From: Cunninghamia lanceolata
Lineage: Eukaryota > Streptophyta > Pinopsida > Cupressales > Cupressaceae
Length of the DNA: 64,000 bases
Assembly: GCA_027924645.1 (NCBI GenBank)
Contig: BSBN01001687.1
Coordinates: forward strand, 6,076,001-6,140,000
Reading direction: 5' to 3'
Below, in pieces: positions 1 through 11,251 of this stretch (position 1 is the first letter of the stretch; each line of letters begins with the position of its first letter). The translations under genes were made by a program, and so were the position numbers. The notes beneath the pieces are model-generated. The model saw only the letters and a program-made list of their open reading frames with translations. It had not been told where the DNA came from and did not search any database.

Positions 1-724
1 GCAAACCTGCATTGCTACCAATATCAGTTTTAACACCAACTAACGGCAGGAAGCTGACGCACTGCGTCCCTTGTTTATTATAGGCATTTTAAATTCCTTA
101 ATTATATTTGCTTCTCTCTTTAAAAATGTGTAAATTTCAATCATGCAATGAATATACTTGTAACAAAATAAAAAATAAAAATGAGTTCTTTCTTTGTATT
201 AGAAATGATAAGAGAAAAATATGTTGCATAGTTTACAAATTTGTTTAAAATAGAAAATCTATGAGTATTTAGAAGGAAAGTTAAAGTTAAATATATATAT
301 AGTTATATTTAAGTGTGTGTTTTAAATGAATGTGTTTACAAGAATTAAAATAGAAAATTGATTTTTAGTATTTTTCTTATAACACTTGAGAATTCATTTT
401 ATGAATCTATATAAATATATAACAAATTTATATTAAATTTCAGAAAACGTGAAGGAGAACAAATGTTCGAGCTTTGTTGAAAAATGTTTAAAAATAGAAA
501 ATGTGAAGGAGAACAAATTAATATTAAATTTCAAAAAACGTGAAGGAGAACAAATTAATATTAAATTTTTGGAAAACGTGAAGCAGAACAAAAGATCAAA
601 CTTTGTTAAAAATGTTCATCTAACTTAATCAACTGTATTCCAACGTAATTAGTGAGATGTAAGAAATTTATTAACCAAAATAAGTAAACCTCTTGATCAA
701 ATTTAGTGTTAGTATAGAAAACCC
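1..724. other. AT-rich intergenic sequence, no gene
   Basis: This stretch is strongly AT-rich and contains no open frame with a recognisable family. The only structure I see is the short direct-repeat cluster listed separately at 440-592. It may be decayed transposon sequence, but no terminal repeat, primer site or coding remnant is visible. Confidence 0.6.
440..592. repeat. four copies of a GTGAAGGAGAACAAA-type direct repeat
   Basis: The core GTGAAGGAGAACAAA, once as GTGAAGCAGAACAAA, recurs four times at about 450, 498, 541 and 578. Between copies there is partly repeated AT-rich filler such as TTAATATTAAATTT. The unit spacing is irregular (about 37-48 bp). It looks like a small degenerate tandem repeat. 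No function can be assigned. Confidence 0.7.
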
Positions 725-1130
725 TACTCACGCCCGTGAGGCATTATGCTACTAGATTTTCCCAGAATCTAGGGTTTAGTTAGGTTAGGGAAGTTTAACC
801 CTATTAGCGACGTTAGCCGCGTCGTGATGACCCCCTTGATGACCTTCTTGCGATTGGTATGCGCACGCGTGCATATTACCCCACTTTCAACTATATTGTT
901 TTGTGCCTTAAGCATACGCCACCAAGCACGCTTATGTGTGCAAGGGGGTTTATAGGGAAGCATAGAAATTTTTTTGATATTTCGTGTCATGACCACATGA
1001 CAAATGTGGACATGACATGTGTGATGCGTGTCGTGACCGCATGGGAAATGTGGGCATGATAGAATGATGAAGGAAATACCAGTTAAAGACAAAAGATACA
1101 ACACTTACCACTTCCTGCCACTCCTCAATG
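725..1130. other. less AT-rich non-coding segment with an imperfect duplication
   Basis: Base composition rises here, with CG-containing words such as GCGCACGCGTGC near 860. Around 983-1062 an imperfect duplication reads CGTGTCATGACCACATG then CGTGTCGTGACCGCATG, each followed by an AAATGTGG-CATGA tail. The second copy retains CG where the first has CA, as expected if the first copy lost methylated CpGs. No protein family is recognisable in any frame. Confidence 0.45.
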
Positions 1131-3237
1131 CAAAAAATCATGGAGTTTGATAGAGAAAAGCTGACAAGAGAAGCCATGAAAACCAATCAAAACCCTAATG
1201 CTATGGAGTTGCAGAGCAGTGGCCAACAAAGAGAAAAGAGTGAAAGTGAACTAAGTTTAGGGTTCCATCATATTTTGTTCGAAACTTCTTTGTTTTTGAC
1301 TTCATCAAATACATTATTACTATATCCAAAATGTCGACTGAGGTCAACAACAACCATAATGTAATCCCTAGTGATTATCATAAGGAGTGTCTGACAGGAG
1401 GGGTATCTTGCATGTTAAAAGGTGGTCAGTAGTAAGAAGGGTAAGGCTTATGCCTTATGATATTCAAACAAACTTTTCTTTCCATGGAGGCCAAATACCA
1501 CATAGTCAAATGATGCTCAAAACAAACACATGGTTGATATGCCTTATCATGATTCCTCATAAAAAAACTAATTGCATGCAATGGCTGAATATGGTCAAAG
1601 TTGGTAATATTTATGCCTTGTAGAATCATCATTTAAATTCAAAGAAAATAGATGTATAAGAGACCAAAATGGGATTACAAGGTGGCAGACAAGGAGTTGA
1701 CAAGGTGGCAGAGATAATTTTTTGCATGAAGGAGCTATGAAGAGAGTATAATGTATTTGGCATGTTAATGCATATGGCAGAGTAGTAAGTTAGGACTTTT
1801 TGCATGATGTATATGTGACCCAGTGAGCTATTTTTTTACATGGTGATTGGAGTTATAAGGGAGAGAGGGGTATTTGTTTTCTTTTGATACAAATATGGAG
1901 TTATAAGGATTTATATTTAATGCCTTATTTTTATGCATTCTTGATAATGTATTTGGAGAGATAAGGGTATACTTTTTCCCTAGAGGCATATTGACATGAA
2001 AGTGGATGTATTTTCTCACAAGTAGCTATAAGGAGACTGTATTTTTCTCTAAGTCCTTTTTTTGGCTCAAATTATGCAAATTAGGCATATGTATTTGGAG
2101 TGATAAGGAGTTATATTTTTCATGCATGATTTTACAAATAAATCTATTGTAAATAAATAGTAAAGTAATATTTTCCAAATTACTTTATTATTTTTCACAA
2201 ATTGTAAAATCAAATAAGTACAAGTTGTAACCAATAATAGAGTAATTATTTTAATTACTTTATTATTTACTCACAATAAATTTTTCAAAAGCAAAATCAT
2301 GCAAATTGATGAGTTGAGTTAACTAGGTCACCTAGGAGGTTTTTGCATGATTTGGGGAGTATTTTTAGGGTTCTTGGTCAAACTTTTGCATCGAGCATAT
2401 GGAGAGGCCCAAATTGGAGCTATTTTTGCTCAATTTTTGGTAGTTTGAGCCCAAATTTTTGAGGTTGCTCGTGAAAGATTATTTTTAGAGACAGTTAGCT
2501 ATAGCTCTTTCTTGCATGCCTCTTAGTGAGAGAAAAACTATATATTGTAAAGAAAAACTTGTTTTTGCTAGTTCTTGCCTTTTTGCTCTTATACACTTTG
2601 AGAGAAGAAGGCTTTTTAGCTCAATTTTTATAGTTTTATAGAGAGATCAGTAGGTTACAGGTTCCATTTTGTCCCTTTTGCAATATTTCCTTTGTTCTTT
2701 GAAATCAAATAGTTACCTTTCCATTTAATGATAATTGTTTGAAGTGATTTGATGAAGTTTTATTGTGTTTAATTATCAAACCTTTAAAATTATTGTCTCA
2801 CTTTTGCTTGCAATATTAAGCATAGTGTTATTGCAGATCTTAGGTTGTGTTAATGAAAATAATCCTTTTGTGTTGTTAGAAATCCTTTTCCTTCATAGAA
2901 AGCCTATTTTCAAGCTTTCCTTAGAAATATTTTTGTGATATTTGTGCCAAGATTGGATTGTGTGAGTCAGATTTCTGAGTTGTATTGTGAACTAGATTGC
3001 ATATTTTTACCCATATTAGGTGCATCACCAAATTTCACAGTTTTCATTTCTTTCTAGTTTTATTCTTACCCTTTTCCAAAATAGAAAATCATACATTCCA
3101 ATTGAATATTTTAAGGGAACCAGCCCACAATCTTGAGGTCTAATTTCATTATAGGGCACCCACAACCTGAAATTAGTCGCATGTTACACAGAATTGTAAA
3201 GCTTTTCCAGCCTTGCATATAGGTACAATTCCCAATG
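1131..3237. other. AT-rich sequence, possibly an old LTR remnant, no gene
   Basis: No supported gene lies here. The segment holds the GGAGTTATAAGG-type repeats listed separately and long T-rich stretches. Its right end abuts the chromovirus remnant at about 3238. The density of short repeated words and lack of coding content would suit an old solo LTR or other decayed element. I could not find matching termini or a target duplication, so this stays a guess. Confidence 0.35.
1845..2125. repeat. degenerate GGAG(T)TATAAGG repeats
   Basis: Variants of TTGGAGTTATAAGG recur at about 1848, 1894, 1951, 2024 and 2098, each followed by a T-rich run and often preceded by GTATTTGG. Spacing is roughly 45-75 bp. 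The pattern suggests a decayed tandem repeat of unknown origin. Confidence 0.5.
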
Positions 3238-3596
3238 ATAACAACATGACTAAGGAAATGGATATGAGGTAGAGCTACCGAGTGGGATCAACATTTCCCC
3301 TATGTTCAATATTGTTGATTTCACAGAATATCATGAAGGTGGAATAGAGGATGGACCAACAGAAGAACAGTGTAGTATTCTAGCATCTACTTAAAAGGAG
3401 GAGACAAAAGAGATTTTGGACAACCATGTGGGAAGAAGTACTCAAAATAGCAAATATGAAGAATATCTAGTGAAGTGGAAAGGAATGCTTGTTGAAGATT
3501 CTTCCTAGTTATCTAAGGTAGAAGTTGACCGTTTGGAGTTTTCCTCAAACACCTGAGATGTGACAAGGTCACTTCTAGAAAATTACCCTAGGTGTC
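3238..3596 (+). pseudogene. 3' end of chromovirus pol (array copy 0): integrase tail and chromodomain
   Basis: This fragment aligns with the last part of the integrase/chromodomain region in the downstream copies. Shared words include GGGATCAACATTTCCCCTATG and GAATATCTAGTGAAGTGGAA, the latter encoding the chromodomain core EYLVKWK. The conserved Trp codon after it is TAG at 3506-3508, so it is not functional. It ends directly at LTR L1, as expected for the 3' end of an element. The left edge near 3238 has no visible LTR or target duplication, so the upstream part of this copy was lost by deletion or another rearrangement. Confidence 0.8.
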
Positions 3597-4445
3597 TGAT
3601 GCAGGAGCATCCAAAGGTGTAAGAGCAATCTTGCATGACCCAAAAAAAGATGTGATTCAAAATCATTGATGTTGTTTCCATTTCTTGTCAAAATTAGTGT
3701 TTCTATTTCCATAATCATTTGAATAATGATGTAGAACTTTCAGTTTTTCCAAACTGCTAAAAATAACAAACTACTATTTTTGGAAAGTTTGTGTTTTGGC
3801 ATGAATTCAAGCAAAAATTTATAGGAATCTTTGTAAATGCAAAATAACACCTTTGGAAAAGGAATCACACAAAGATCATTTGAGAACTCAATGATATTAA
3901 ATATTTTGTTTCTCGAAAATGCCTTAAAATTATTCAAATTTAGGTTTGAGGCACTAAATGGCCCCATACAGGCCTAAAAATGGGAAAAACTAGTAGAGCA
4001 GGTTATTAGCACATAGAGTACTCCGTGATATTTTTGCTGCTTCAAACGGTTTGTCAATCGAACACTCGGATCAAAAGTTATGGCTCCCACAAGTTGACCT
4101 ATTTTTAGAGGGAGATGCAAAATTTGAAATTTGGCTGGTGGCCACCAAAAAAGCTATTAATAACCATTTTTGGGAACCCTTGGCAGTAGTAGAGATAAGG
4201 GGGAAAGTGTAGACTTAAGAAAAGTAGGAAAACAAAAACCCTAGCTGTTTCGAGGTTATAGAAGGTAGAAGATTCTAGAGTCTTGAGATAGGTAGTTGTA
4301 ATGTGATGCAACCTATGGAGGATTCATCCTCAGATTATATTTGAGCTTCTGTGATGTAATGAGTTGTCCAAATCAATAAAAGAATATTCTATTTTATATG
4401 TGTAATTTTTGTTATTATGTGTTTTATGATTTACCCCCTTCATCA
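3597..4445 (+). repeat. chromovirus LTR L1
   Basis: The LTR begins TGATGCAGGAGCATCC and ends CCCCCTTCATCA. It is about 849 bp and matches L2, L3 and L4. An AATAAA polyadenylation signal lies at 4375-4380 inside the conserved CAAATCAATAAAAGAATATT block, placing the R/U5 boundary shortly after. It is flanked by pol coding sequence on the left and by a primer site plus gag on the right. It therefore serves two elements at once: 3' LTR of copy 0 and 5' LTR of copy 1. Confidence 0.85.
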
Positions 4446-4447
4446 AG

Positions 4448-4459
4448 TGGTATCAGAGC
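4448..4459 (+). other. primer binding site, initiator-Met tRNA type (copy 1)
   Basis: TGGTATCAGAGC lies two bases after the end of L1. It is the standard sequence complementary to the 3' end of plant initiator-methionine tRNA, used to prime minus-strand DNA synthesis in many plant LTR retrotransposons. Confidence 0.85.
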
Positions 4460-4546
4460 AAGGGTTCCTGAGTGTGTACATAGATCGCTGACCGTCAGGC
4501 AATTTGCACTAGGACCTGAGGTTGTGGGTTTGCTATAGAGATTAAG

Positions 4547-5640
4547 ATGCCTCCACGAAGAAACTATGTTGGAAGAAATGCTTTGATAGAAGAGTGTTAT
4601 AGAGCCCTACAAAGGCAGATCGATGCATTGCAAGAGGAGCTGTGAAGAGGGTTTGAGCTGAGAATATGAGAAGAAAGCAAGGATGAAGCTGAAGAAGAGC
4701 TATCTAAGGAAGAATAAGAAGTTGTAGGAGATCCTACAGAAGTTAGGTTGTTGGGGGCCATCTTGAAGATCAAAAAGAGGGCCAGGATCAAATTTTCTAC
4801 CTATTCTTGAGATTTGAATCCAGAACAACTTATTGATGGATCAATGACATGGAGGAATATTTCGAGTATGAAGATGTGGAGGACCTAGATTAGGTCAAGT
4901 TTACAAAAACCAAGTTGAAGGGCCATGCCAGTATTTGGAGGAAGGAGGTTTAGTTGGAGAGAAATAGAAGAGGCAAAGGAAAGATTACCAGATGGGATTG
5001 GATGGTGGAAAAACTAAAGTAGTTCATTCCTGTTGACTATGGGATGGAGTTGCTGAAGAAGCTGCAAGGATTGAAGCAAGGTAACAAGTCTGTAAAAGAG
5101 TATACATAATATTTTTATAAGATTACTATCAAGATAGGTCATGCAGAGACCAACAAGGAGAAGGTAGCCTGTTACATTAATGGGCTGAGGCCAAGTATTC
5201 AAGAGGAGCTGAGCTTGGTCAGAATGACCACCATAGAAGATGCGTACCAATTTTCCCTAAAGGTGGAAGAGAAGTTGAATAAAAGATTCAAAAGCAAGCA
5301 AACAGGAAGAGGTTAGGGTGAAAGGATTGGTGGAAGATCCTATGGAAGGCTGAAATGAAGACCCAAAGAAAAGTGAATAAGCTAAAACCAGCTGAAATTA
5401 GAGAGGAGAAAATACCTACCACCCTCATGACTAGAATAATGGTGAGAAAAGAGGAAGAGGAAGAGGTAGACTTAGGCAAGGACCTAGAAGAGGAGGTTTT
5501 AGATGAACCTATTTCCAATGTGGAGAAGAAGGGCATCAAGCATACAAGTGTCTGCTACATCAAGGAAGGATGAATAGAAGACCTGAAGGTAATGCACGAG
5601 TTGCACATGTAGATGAAGATGCACAATCTGATCATTATGA
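4547..5640 (+). pseudogene. chromovirus gag, array copy 1, broken
   Basis: Gag forms the particle that packages element RNA. The start codon at 4547 opens MPPRRNYVGRNAL, the same N-terminus as in copy 2. A capsid-like region follows, then an Arg/Gly-rich stretch and a zinc knuckle near 5518-5560 whose first Cys has become Tyr (YFQCGEEGHQAYKC). Stops occur early (for example TGA near 4643). A one-base deletion near 4834 is apparently offset by a one-base insertion near 5350. Gag and protease share one frame downstream, as in single-ORF plant chromoviruses. Confidence 0.8.
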
Positions 5641-7640
5641 AGATACTGAAAGGGGAGAAACCCTAGTTGTTAGAAGAACCTTGTTAAATGAGAAGAAAGA
5701 ACAAGATCTGAGGAAGGTTATATTCCACAAAAGGTGCAAGTGTGAAGGTAAGTGTTGTGATATTATTATTGATAGTGGAAACACTAACAATCTTGTTTCA
5801 AAGGAGATGGTTAACAAGTTGATATAGACAAGGAGAAGGCATCCACATCCATATGAGATCGCATGGTTGCAGAAGGACAATAGAGCTTTGGTCAATGAAC
5901 AGTGTTTAGTCAAGTTCAAGATTGGTGACTACCATGATGAGGTGCTATGTGAAATCATACCAATGGATGCATGTCATATGTTATTGGGGAGGTTGTGGCA
6001 GTATGATAGGTGTGTTTTCCATGATGGCCATACAAACACATATTCCCTAACAAAGGATGGAGTCTATCATAAGTTGAAACCCTTAAAGGAGGTGGAAGAA
6101 AAGGTATGTAGTACTTCCAGGATTTTCTTGGTAGATGGTAGGAATTTTTTGGAGGGTATGAAGCATGAGCGCCATTGCTTTGCATTGATTCCTAAGATTA
6201 GTCAAGAGAAATATGAAGATGTACCAGCAAAAGTCTCAGATCTATTGGAAGAATCTCAGGATATTGTCTCTGATAATATACCAGAAGGTTTACCACTAGT
6301 GAGAAAGATAAGTCATCAAATGGATTTGATACCAGGAGCTACCTTGCTGAATAAGGTAGCCCACAGAATAACTCCAACAAAGAATGAAGAGTTGAATAGA
6401 CAAGTTCAAGAGCTATTAATGAAGGGACTAGTAAGGGAGAGCCTAAGTCCATGTGTAGTACATGTAGTACTAGCACTAAAGAAAGATGGAGAGTGGAGAA
6501 TCTGTATAGATTCTTGAGCCATCAACAAGATCATGATCAAGTATAGATTTCCATTGCCTAGAATGGATGACATAATGGATTGTTTGAGTGGAGCCAAGTA
6601 CTTTACAAAGATTGATCTAAAGAGTGGATATCACCAAATTTGAATTAGAGAAGGAGATGAATGGAAGACAGCCTTCAAGACAAAGGAATATTTGTATGAG
6701 TGGTTAGTCATGCCATTTGGGCTAACCAATGCACTGAGCACATTCATGCGGGTCATGAATGAGGTATTGAAAAAATTTTTGGGAAGTTTTGTTATTGTTT
6801 ATTTAGATGACATTTTGATTTTCAGTAAGACTTGGGATGAGCATCTGATGCATATCAGAAGAGTTTTAGAGAAGCTAAGGGAGGAGAAGTTGTTGATTAA
6901 TCTAAAGAAATATAGTTTTGCAAAGAAGGAGTTGGTATACTTGGGATTTGTTATCTAAGAGGAAGGCCTTAAGATGGACCTAGAAAAAGTAAGGGCTATC
7001 ATCAAATGGTCCACACCAAGGAGTGCTACTGAGATACGATCCTTTCATGGTTTACCAAGTTTTTATAGAAAATTTATTAGAAATTTTAGTAGCATTTGTG
7101 CACCCCTACCTGAGAAAATGAAAGGGGATAGAAAAGAGTTTAGATGGACTATAGGAGCAGACAAGAGTTTTGATACATTGAAGCAAAAATTCACAGAGCA
7201 ACCTATTTTGGCACTTTTAGATTTTAATAAGGTATTTCAGGTAGATTGTGATGCTAGTGGTAGTGGTATAGGAGCTATTTTGAGTCAAGAAGGTAAGCCC
7301 ATTGCCTATTTTAGTGAAAAGATTAATGATGCAAAGAAAACGTATTATATTTATGATCAGGAGTTTTATGCTATAGTTCAATCTTTGAAGAAATGGAGAC
7401 ATTATTTGTTACTAAAAGAGTTTGTTTTATATACTGATCATTAGGCTTTGTAGTATCTTAATAGTCAAGGAAAGTTTAATCAAAGGCACTTAAATGGGTT
7501 GAGTTCTTGCAGAGTTAGACTTTTGTTTTGAAGCACAGGAGTGGGAAGTCTAATAGAGTTGCAGATGCCTTGAGTAGTAGGAAAAATTTGTTGATAGAAA
7601 TGAAGATAGAGGTTGTTGGGTTTGATGAGCTCAAAAGTTT
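5641..7640 (+). pseudogene. chromovirus pol, copy 1: protease, reverse transcriptase, RNase H
   Basis: The protease active-site motif IIDSGNTNNLVS is at about 5764-5800, with Asp-Ser-Gly at 5771-5779. The RT region starts near 6250 with the conserved segment ending APKKDGEWR-like (here ALKKDGEWR). It contains the catalytic YLDD at 6800-6811 and the palm and thumb up to about 7130. RNase H follows ([21 protein letters not shown] near 7433). Stops include TGA at about 6516, where Arg CGA is expected, and TAG in the YTDHQA motif. A one-base deletion near 7490 moves the frame for all downstream coding. Confidence 0.85.
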
Positions 7641-9099
7641 ATATCCTAAAGATCTAGATTTTGTAGAGTATTAGAAAGCTTGTTCAGAACCTATTACTTT
7701 GGATAGGACAAAATGGTTGGATTTCATAATCCAAGATGGCATGCTGTTTAGAGGAAGCCAGTTTTGCATTTCAAGGAGTTCCATGAGAGAGAACCTGATT
7801 AAGGAGAAGCATAGTGGGGGATTAGCTAGACATTTTAGTCAAGATAAGACCATTGCTATTGTTGGTAAGCATTATTATTGGCCACAGTTGCAGCAGGATG
7901 TGAGCAAATGTGTGCAAAGTTGCAGAGTGTGTTACATGACAAAAGAAACAAGTTAGAATATAGGGCTATATCAACCATTACTTGTACCAAAGAAACCATG
8001 GGATGATATTAGTATGGATTTTGTTCTTGGTTTACCAAAGACACAGAGAGGACATGATTCCATTTTTGTGGTGGTGGACAGATTCTCCAAGATGACACAT
8101 TTTACTCCTTATAAGAAGACTAATGATGATGTTCATATTGCAAAGTTATTTTTGAGAGAGGTGGTGAGACTACATGGTCTACCTAAGAGAATAGTTTCAG
8201 ATCGAGATACAAATTTTTTTGGTCATTTATAGAGGACATTGTGGAAGAAGTTGAAGATAGATTTGAAGTTCAGTTCTACACACCATCCACAGACTGATGG
8301 ATAGATAGAAGTGGTGAATAGGAGTTTGGGTAACCTTCTACAATGCTTAGTAGGAGATAAGCCCAATCTATAGGATTTGATTTTACAAAAGGCATAATTT
8401 TCTTACAACAATTCTGTCAATAGGAGTACTGGTAAATCACCATTCCAAATTGTATATGGGAGTAGTCCAAGAAATGCTTCAAAGTTAAGGAATCTAGACA
8501 AGCGAGAAAAGACAAGTGCCGAAGTCGAAGACTCTGCAGAACACCTAAAGAATTTGCATAAAGAGGTGAGAAAGAACATTAATAAGATGAATATTTAGTA
8601 CAAGGCTAAGGTAGATTAGAAGAGGAGATATAAGGAATTTTAGGTAGGAGATGAAGTCATTGTTCACTTGAGAAAAGAGAGGTTTCCAGTTGGAACATAT
8701 AATAAGTTGAAAATGAAGAAATTTGGACCATGCAAAATCTTGAAAAAGCATGACTCAAGAAATGCATATGAGGTAGAACTGCCAAGTGGGATCAACATTT
8801 CCCTTGTGTTCAACATTTCTGATTTAGAAGAATATCATGAAGGTGAACAAAGGATGGACCAACAGAAGAACAATGGAGCATTTCATCATCTACTTCAAAG
8901 GAGGAAATAGAACAGATCTTGGATAGCCGTGTGGGAAGAAGTACTCAAAATAGGCAATATGAAGAATATCTGGTGAAGTGGAAAGGAATGTCTATTGAAG
9001 ATTCTTCCTGGTTATCTAAGGCGTAAGTTGACCATTTGGAGTTTTCCTCAAACACCTAAGATGTGACAAGGTCACTTCTCAAAAATTACCCTAGCTGTC
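7641..9099 (+). pseudogene. chromovirus pol, copy 1: integrase and chromodomain
   Basis: The integrase inserts element DNA. The N-terminal HHCC zinc module is at about 7809-7935 (KHSGGLARHF ... CVQSCRVCYM). The core begins with SMDFVLGLP near 8008 and has a second conserved block VSDRDTNF at about 8195. The C-terminal GPY/F-like part is near 8700 ([11 protein letters not shown]), followed by a chromodomain core EYLVKWK near 8965. The chromodomain Trp codon is intact in this copy. In-frame TAG codons sit at 8596, 8617 and 8641. The coding frame runs almost to the LTR. No clear polypurine tract precedes L2. Confidence 0.83.
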
Positions 9100-9950
9100 T
9101 AATGCAGGAGCATCCAGAGGTGTAAGAGAAATCTTGCATTAGTCAAAAAAAGATGTGATTCAAAATCGTTGATGTTGTTGTCATTTCTTTTCAAAATTAG
9201 TGTTTTTGTGTCCATAATCACTTGAATAATGATGTAGAACTTTGAGTTTTTCTAAACTGCTAAAAATAGCAAACTGCTATTTTTAGAAAGTTTGTGTTTG
9301 GGCACAAATTAAAGAAAAATTTTATAAGAAGCTTCATAAATGAAAAATAAGACCTTTGGTGAAAGAATCACGCAAAGATCATTTGTGAGCTGAATGATAT
9401 TAAAGTTTTTGTTTCCAGAAAAATGCTTGAAAATTATTCAAACTCAAGTTTGAGACACTAAATGGCCCCATACGGGCCTGAAAATGGGTAAAACTAGTAA
9501 AGAAGGTTCTTAGTGCATAGAGCATTCCGCAATCTTTTTGGTACTTCAAACAGTTTGTCCATTAGACACCCAGATCAAAAGTTATGTCTCCTGAAAGTTG
9601 ACCTATTTTTGGAGGGAGATGCAAAATTTGGAATTTGGTTGGTGGCCACCAAAAAGGCTATTAATAACCATTTGTGGGAACCCTTAGTAGTAGTAGAGAT
9701 AAGGGGGAAAGTGTAGAGATAAGAAAAGGAGGGAAAATAGAATCCCTAGCTGATTTGGGGTTACAGAAGGTAGAAGATTCCAAAGTCTTGAGATAGGTAG
9801 TTGTAATGTGATGCAACATGTGGAGGATTCATCCTCTGATTGTATTTGAGCTTCTGTGATGTAATGAGTTGTCCAAATCAATAAAAGAATATTTTATTTT
9901 CTATGTGTAATTTTTTTTGTTGTGTTTTTCATGATTTACCCCCTTCATCA
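9100..9950 (+). repeat. chromovirus LTR L2
   Basis: It matches L1 along its length. The terminal TG has become TA (TAATGCAGG), an expected C-to-T change on the other strand, and it ends CCCTTCATCA. It carries the same AATAAAAGAATATT polyadenylation block near 9880. Pol of copy 1 lies immediately before it, and a primer site and gag of copy 2 immediately after. Confidence 0.85.
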
Positions 9951-9952
9951 AG

Positions 9953-9964
9953 TGGTCTCAGAGC
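9953..9964 (+). other. primer binding site (copy 2)
   Basis: TGGTCTCAGAGC differs by one base from the initiator-Met tRNA site and lies two bases downstream of L2. Confidence 0.8.
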
Positions 9965-10051
9965 AAGGGTTCCTAAGTGTGTAGATAGATCGCTGACTGT
10001 GAGGAAATTTACACTAGGACCTGAGGTTGTGGGTTTTCTATAGAGATTAAG

Positions 10052-11251
10052 ATGCCTCCACGAAGAAACTATGTTGGAAGAAATGCTTTGATGGAAGAGG
10101 GTTTTAGAGCTCTGCAAAGGCATATTGATGGATTGCAAGATAAGTTGCGAAGAGGGTTTGAGCTGAGAACAAGAGAAGAAAGCAAGGATGAAGCTGAAGA
10201 AGAGCTAGCTAAGGAAGAACAAGAAGCTGTAGGAGATCCTGCAGAAGTTATGTTGTTGAGGACCATCTTGAAGATTAGAAAGAGGCCAAGGATCAAAATT
10301 TCTACCTATTCTGGAGATTTGAATCCAGAACAGCTTATTGATTGGATCAATGACATGGAGGAATATTTTGAGTATGAAGACGTGGAGGACCCAGATCGGG
10401 TCAAGTTTTCAAAAACCAAGTTGAAGGACCATGTCAGTACTTGGTGGAAGGAGGTCTAGTTAGAGAGAAATAGAAGAGGCAAAGGAAAGATTACTAGATG
10501 GGATTAGATGGTGGAAAAACTAAAGAAGCAATTCATTCATCTGGACTATGAGATGGAGTTGATGAAGAAGTTGCAAGGATTGAAGCAAGGTAACAAGTTT
10601 GTTAAAGAGTATACAGAAGATTTTTATAAGATTACTATCAGGACAGGCCATGGAGAGGCCAACAAGGAGAAGGTATCCCATTACATTAATGGGTTCAGGC
10701 CAAGTATTCAAGAGGAGTTGAGCTTGGTCAGAATGACCACCATAGAAGATGCGTACCAATTTTCCCTAAAGCTAGAAGAGAAGCTGAATAAAAGATTCAA
10801 AAGAAAGAAAAAGGGAAGAGGTCAAGACAGAAGGATTGGTGGAAGATCCTATGGAGCCTAAAATGAAGATCCAAAGAAAAGTGAAGAAGCTAGAACTGGT
10901 CAAAATTAGAGAGGAGAAAATACCTACTGCCCTCGTGACCAGACTAATGGTGAGCAAAGACGAAGAGGAAGAGGTAGACCTGGGCAAGGACCTGGAAGAG
11001 GAGGTTTCAGAGGAACCTGTTTCCAATGTGAAGAAGAAGGGCATCGAGCATACGAGTGTTTGCAACATCAAGGAAGGATGAATAGAAGACCTGAAGATAA
11101 TGCACGAGTTGCACATGTAGATGAAGATGCGCAATCTGAGCATTCTTAAGATGCTGAAAGGGGAGAAACCCTAGTTATCAAAAGAACCTTGTTGAATGAA
11201 GAGAAAGAACCAAATCAAAGGAAGAGTTTATTCTATACAAGGTTCAAGTGT
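10052..11251 (+). pseudogene. chromovirus gag, array copy 2, cut by E1
   Basis: This is the best-preserved gag in the array. One frame runs from the ATG at 10052 (MPPRRNYVGRN) to the E1 insertion with only a handful of stops: TAG at 10457 for a Gln, a TAG just before MVEKLKKQF, TAA at 10859, and a few more. The capsid-like region includes QFIHLDYEMELMKKLQGL and FVKEYTEDFYK. An Arg/Gly-rich segment precedes an intact CCHC zinc knuckle, CFQCEEEGHRAYEC, at about 11019-11060. The linker to protease is cut at 11251, just before the KCEGKCC motif. Confidence 0.85.

Noticed and set aside
1128..1364. Plus-strand open frame of 78 codons opening MQKIMEFDREKLTREAM
   Set aside because: No family is recognised and there is no supporting context. 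Such lengths are expected by chance.
5355..5573. Open frame of 72 codons rich in Glu/Lys, and equivalents at 10836-11081 and 45598-45840
   Set aside because: These are out-of-frame readings of gag. The true frame across the same bases gives the Arg/Gly-rich region and the zinc knuckle CFQCxEEGHxAYxC.
10772..11143. Minus-strand open frame of 123 codons, Ser-rich
   Set aside because: It is the antisense shadow of the chromovirus gag basic region. Copies 1 and 3 give similar antisense frames.
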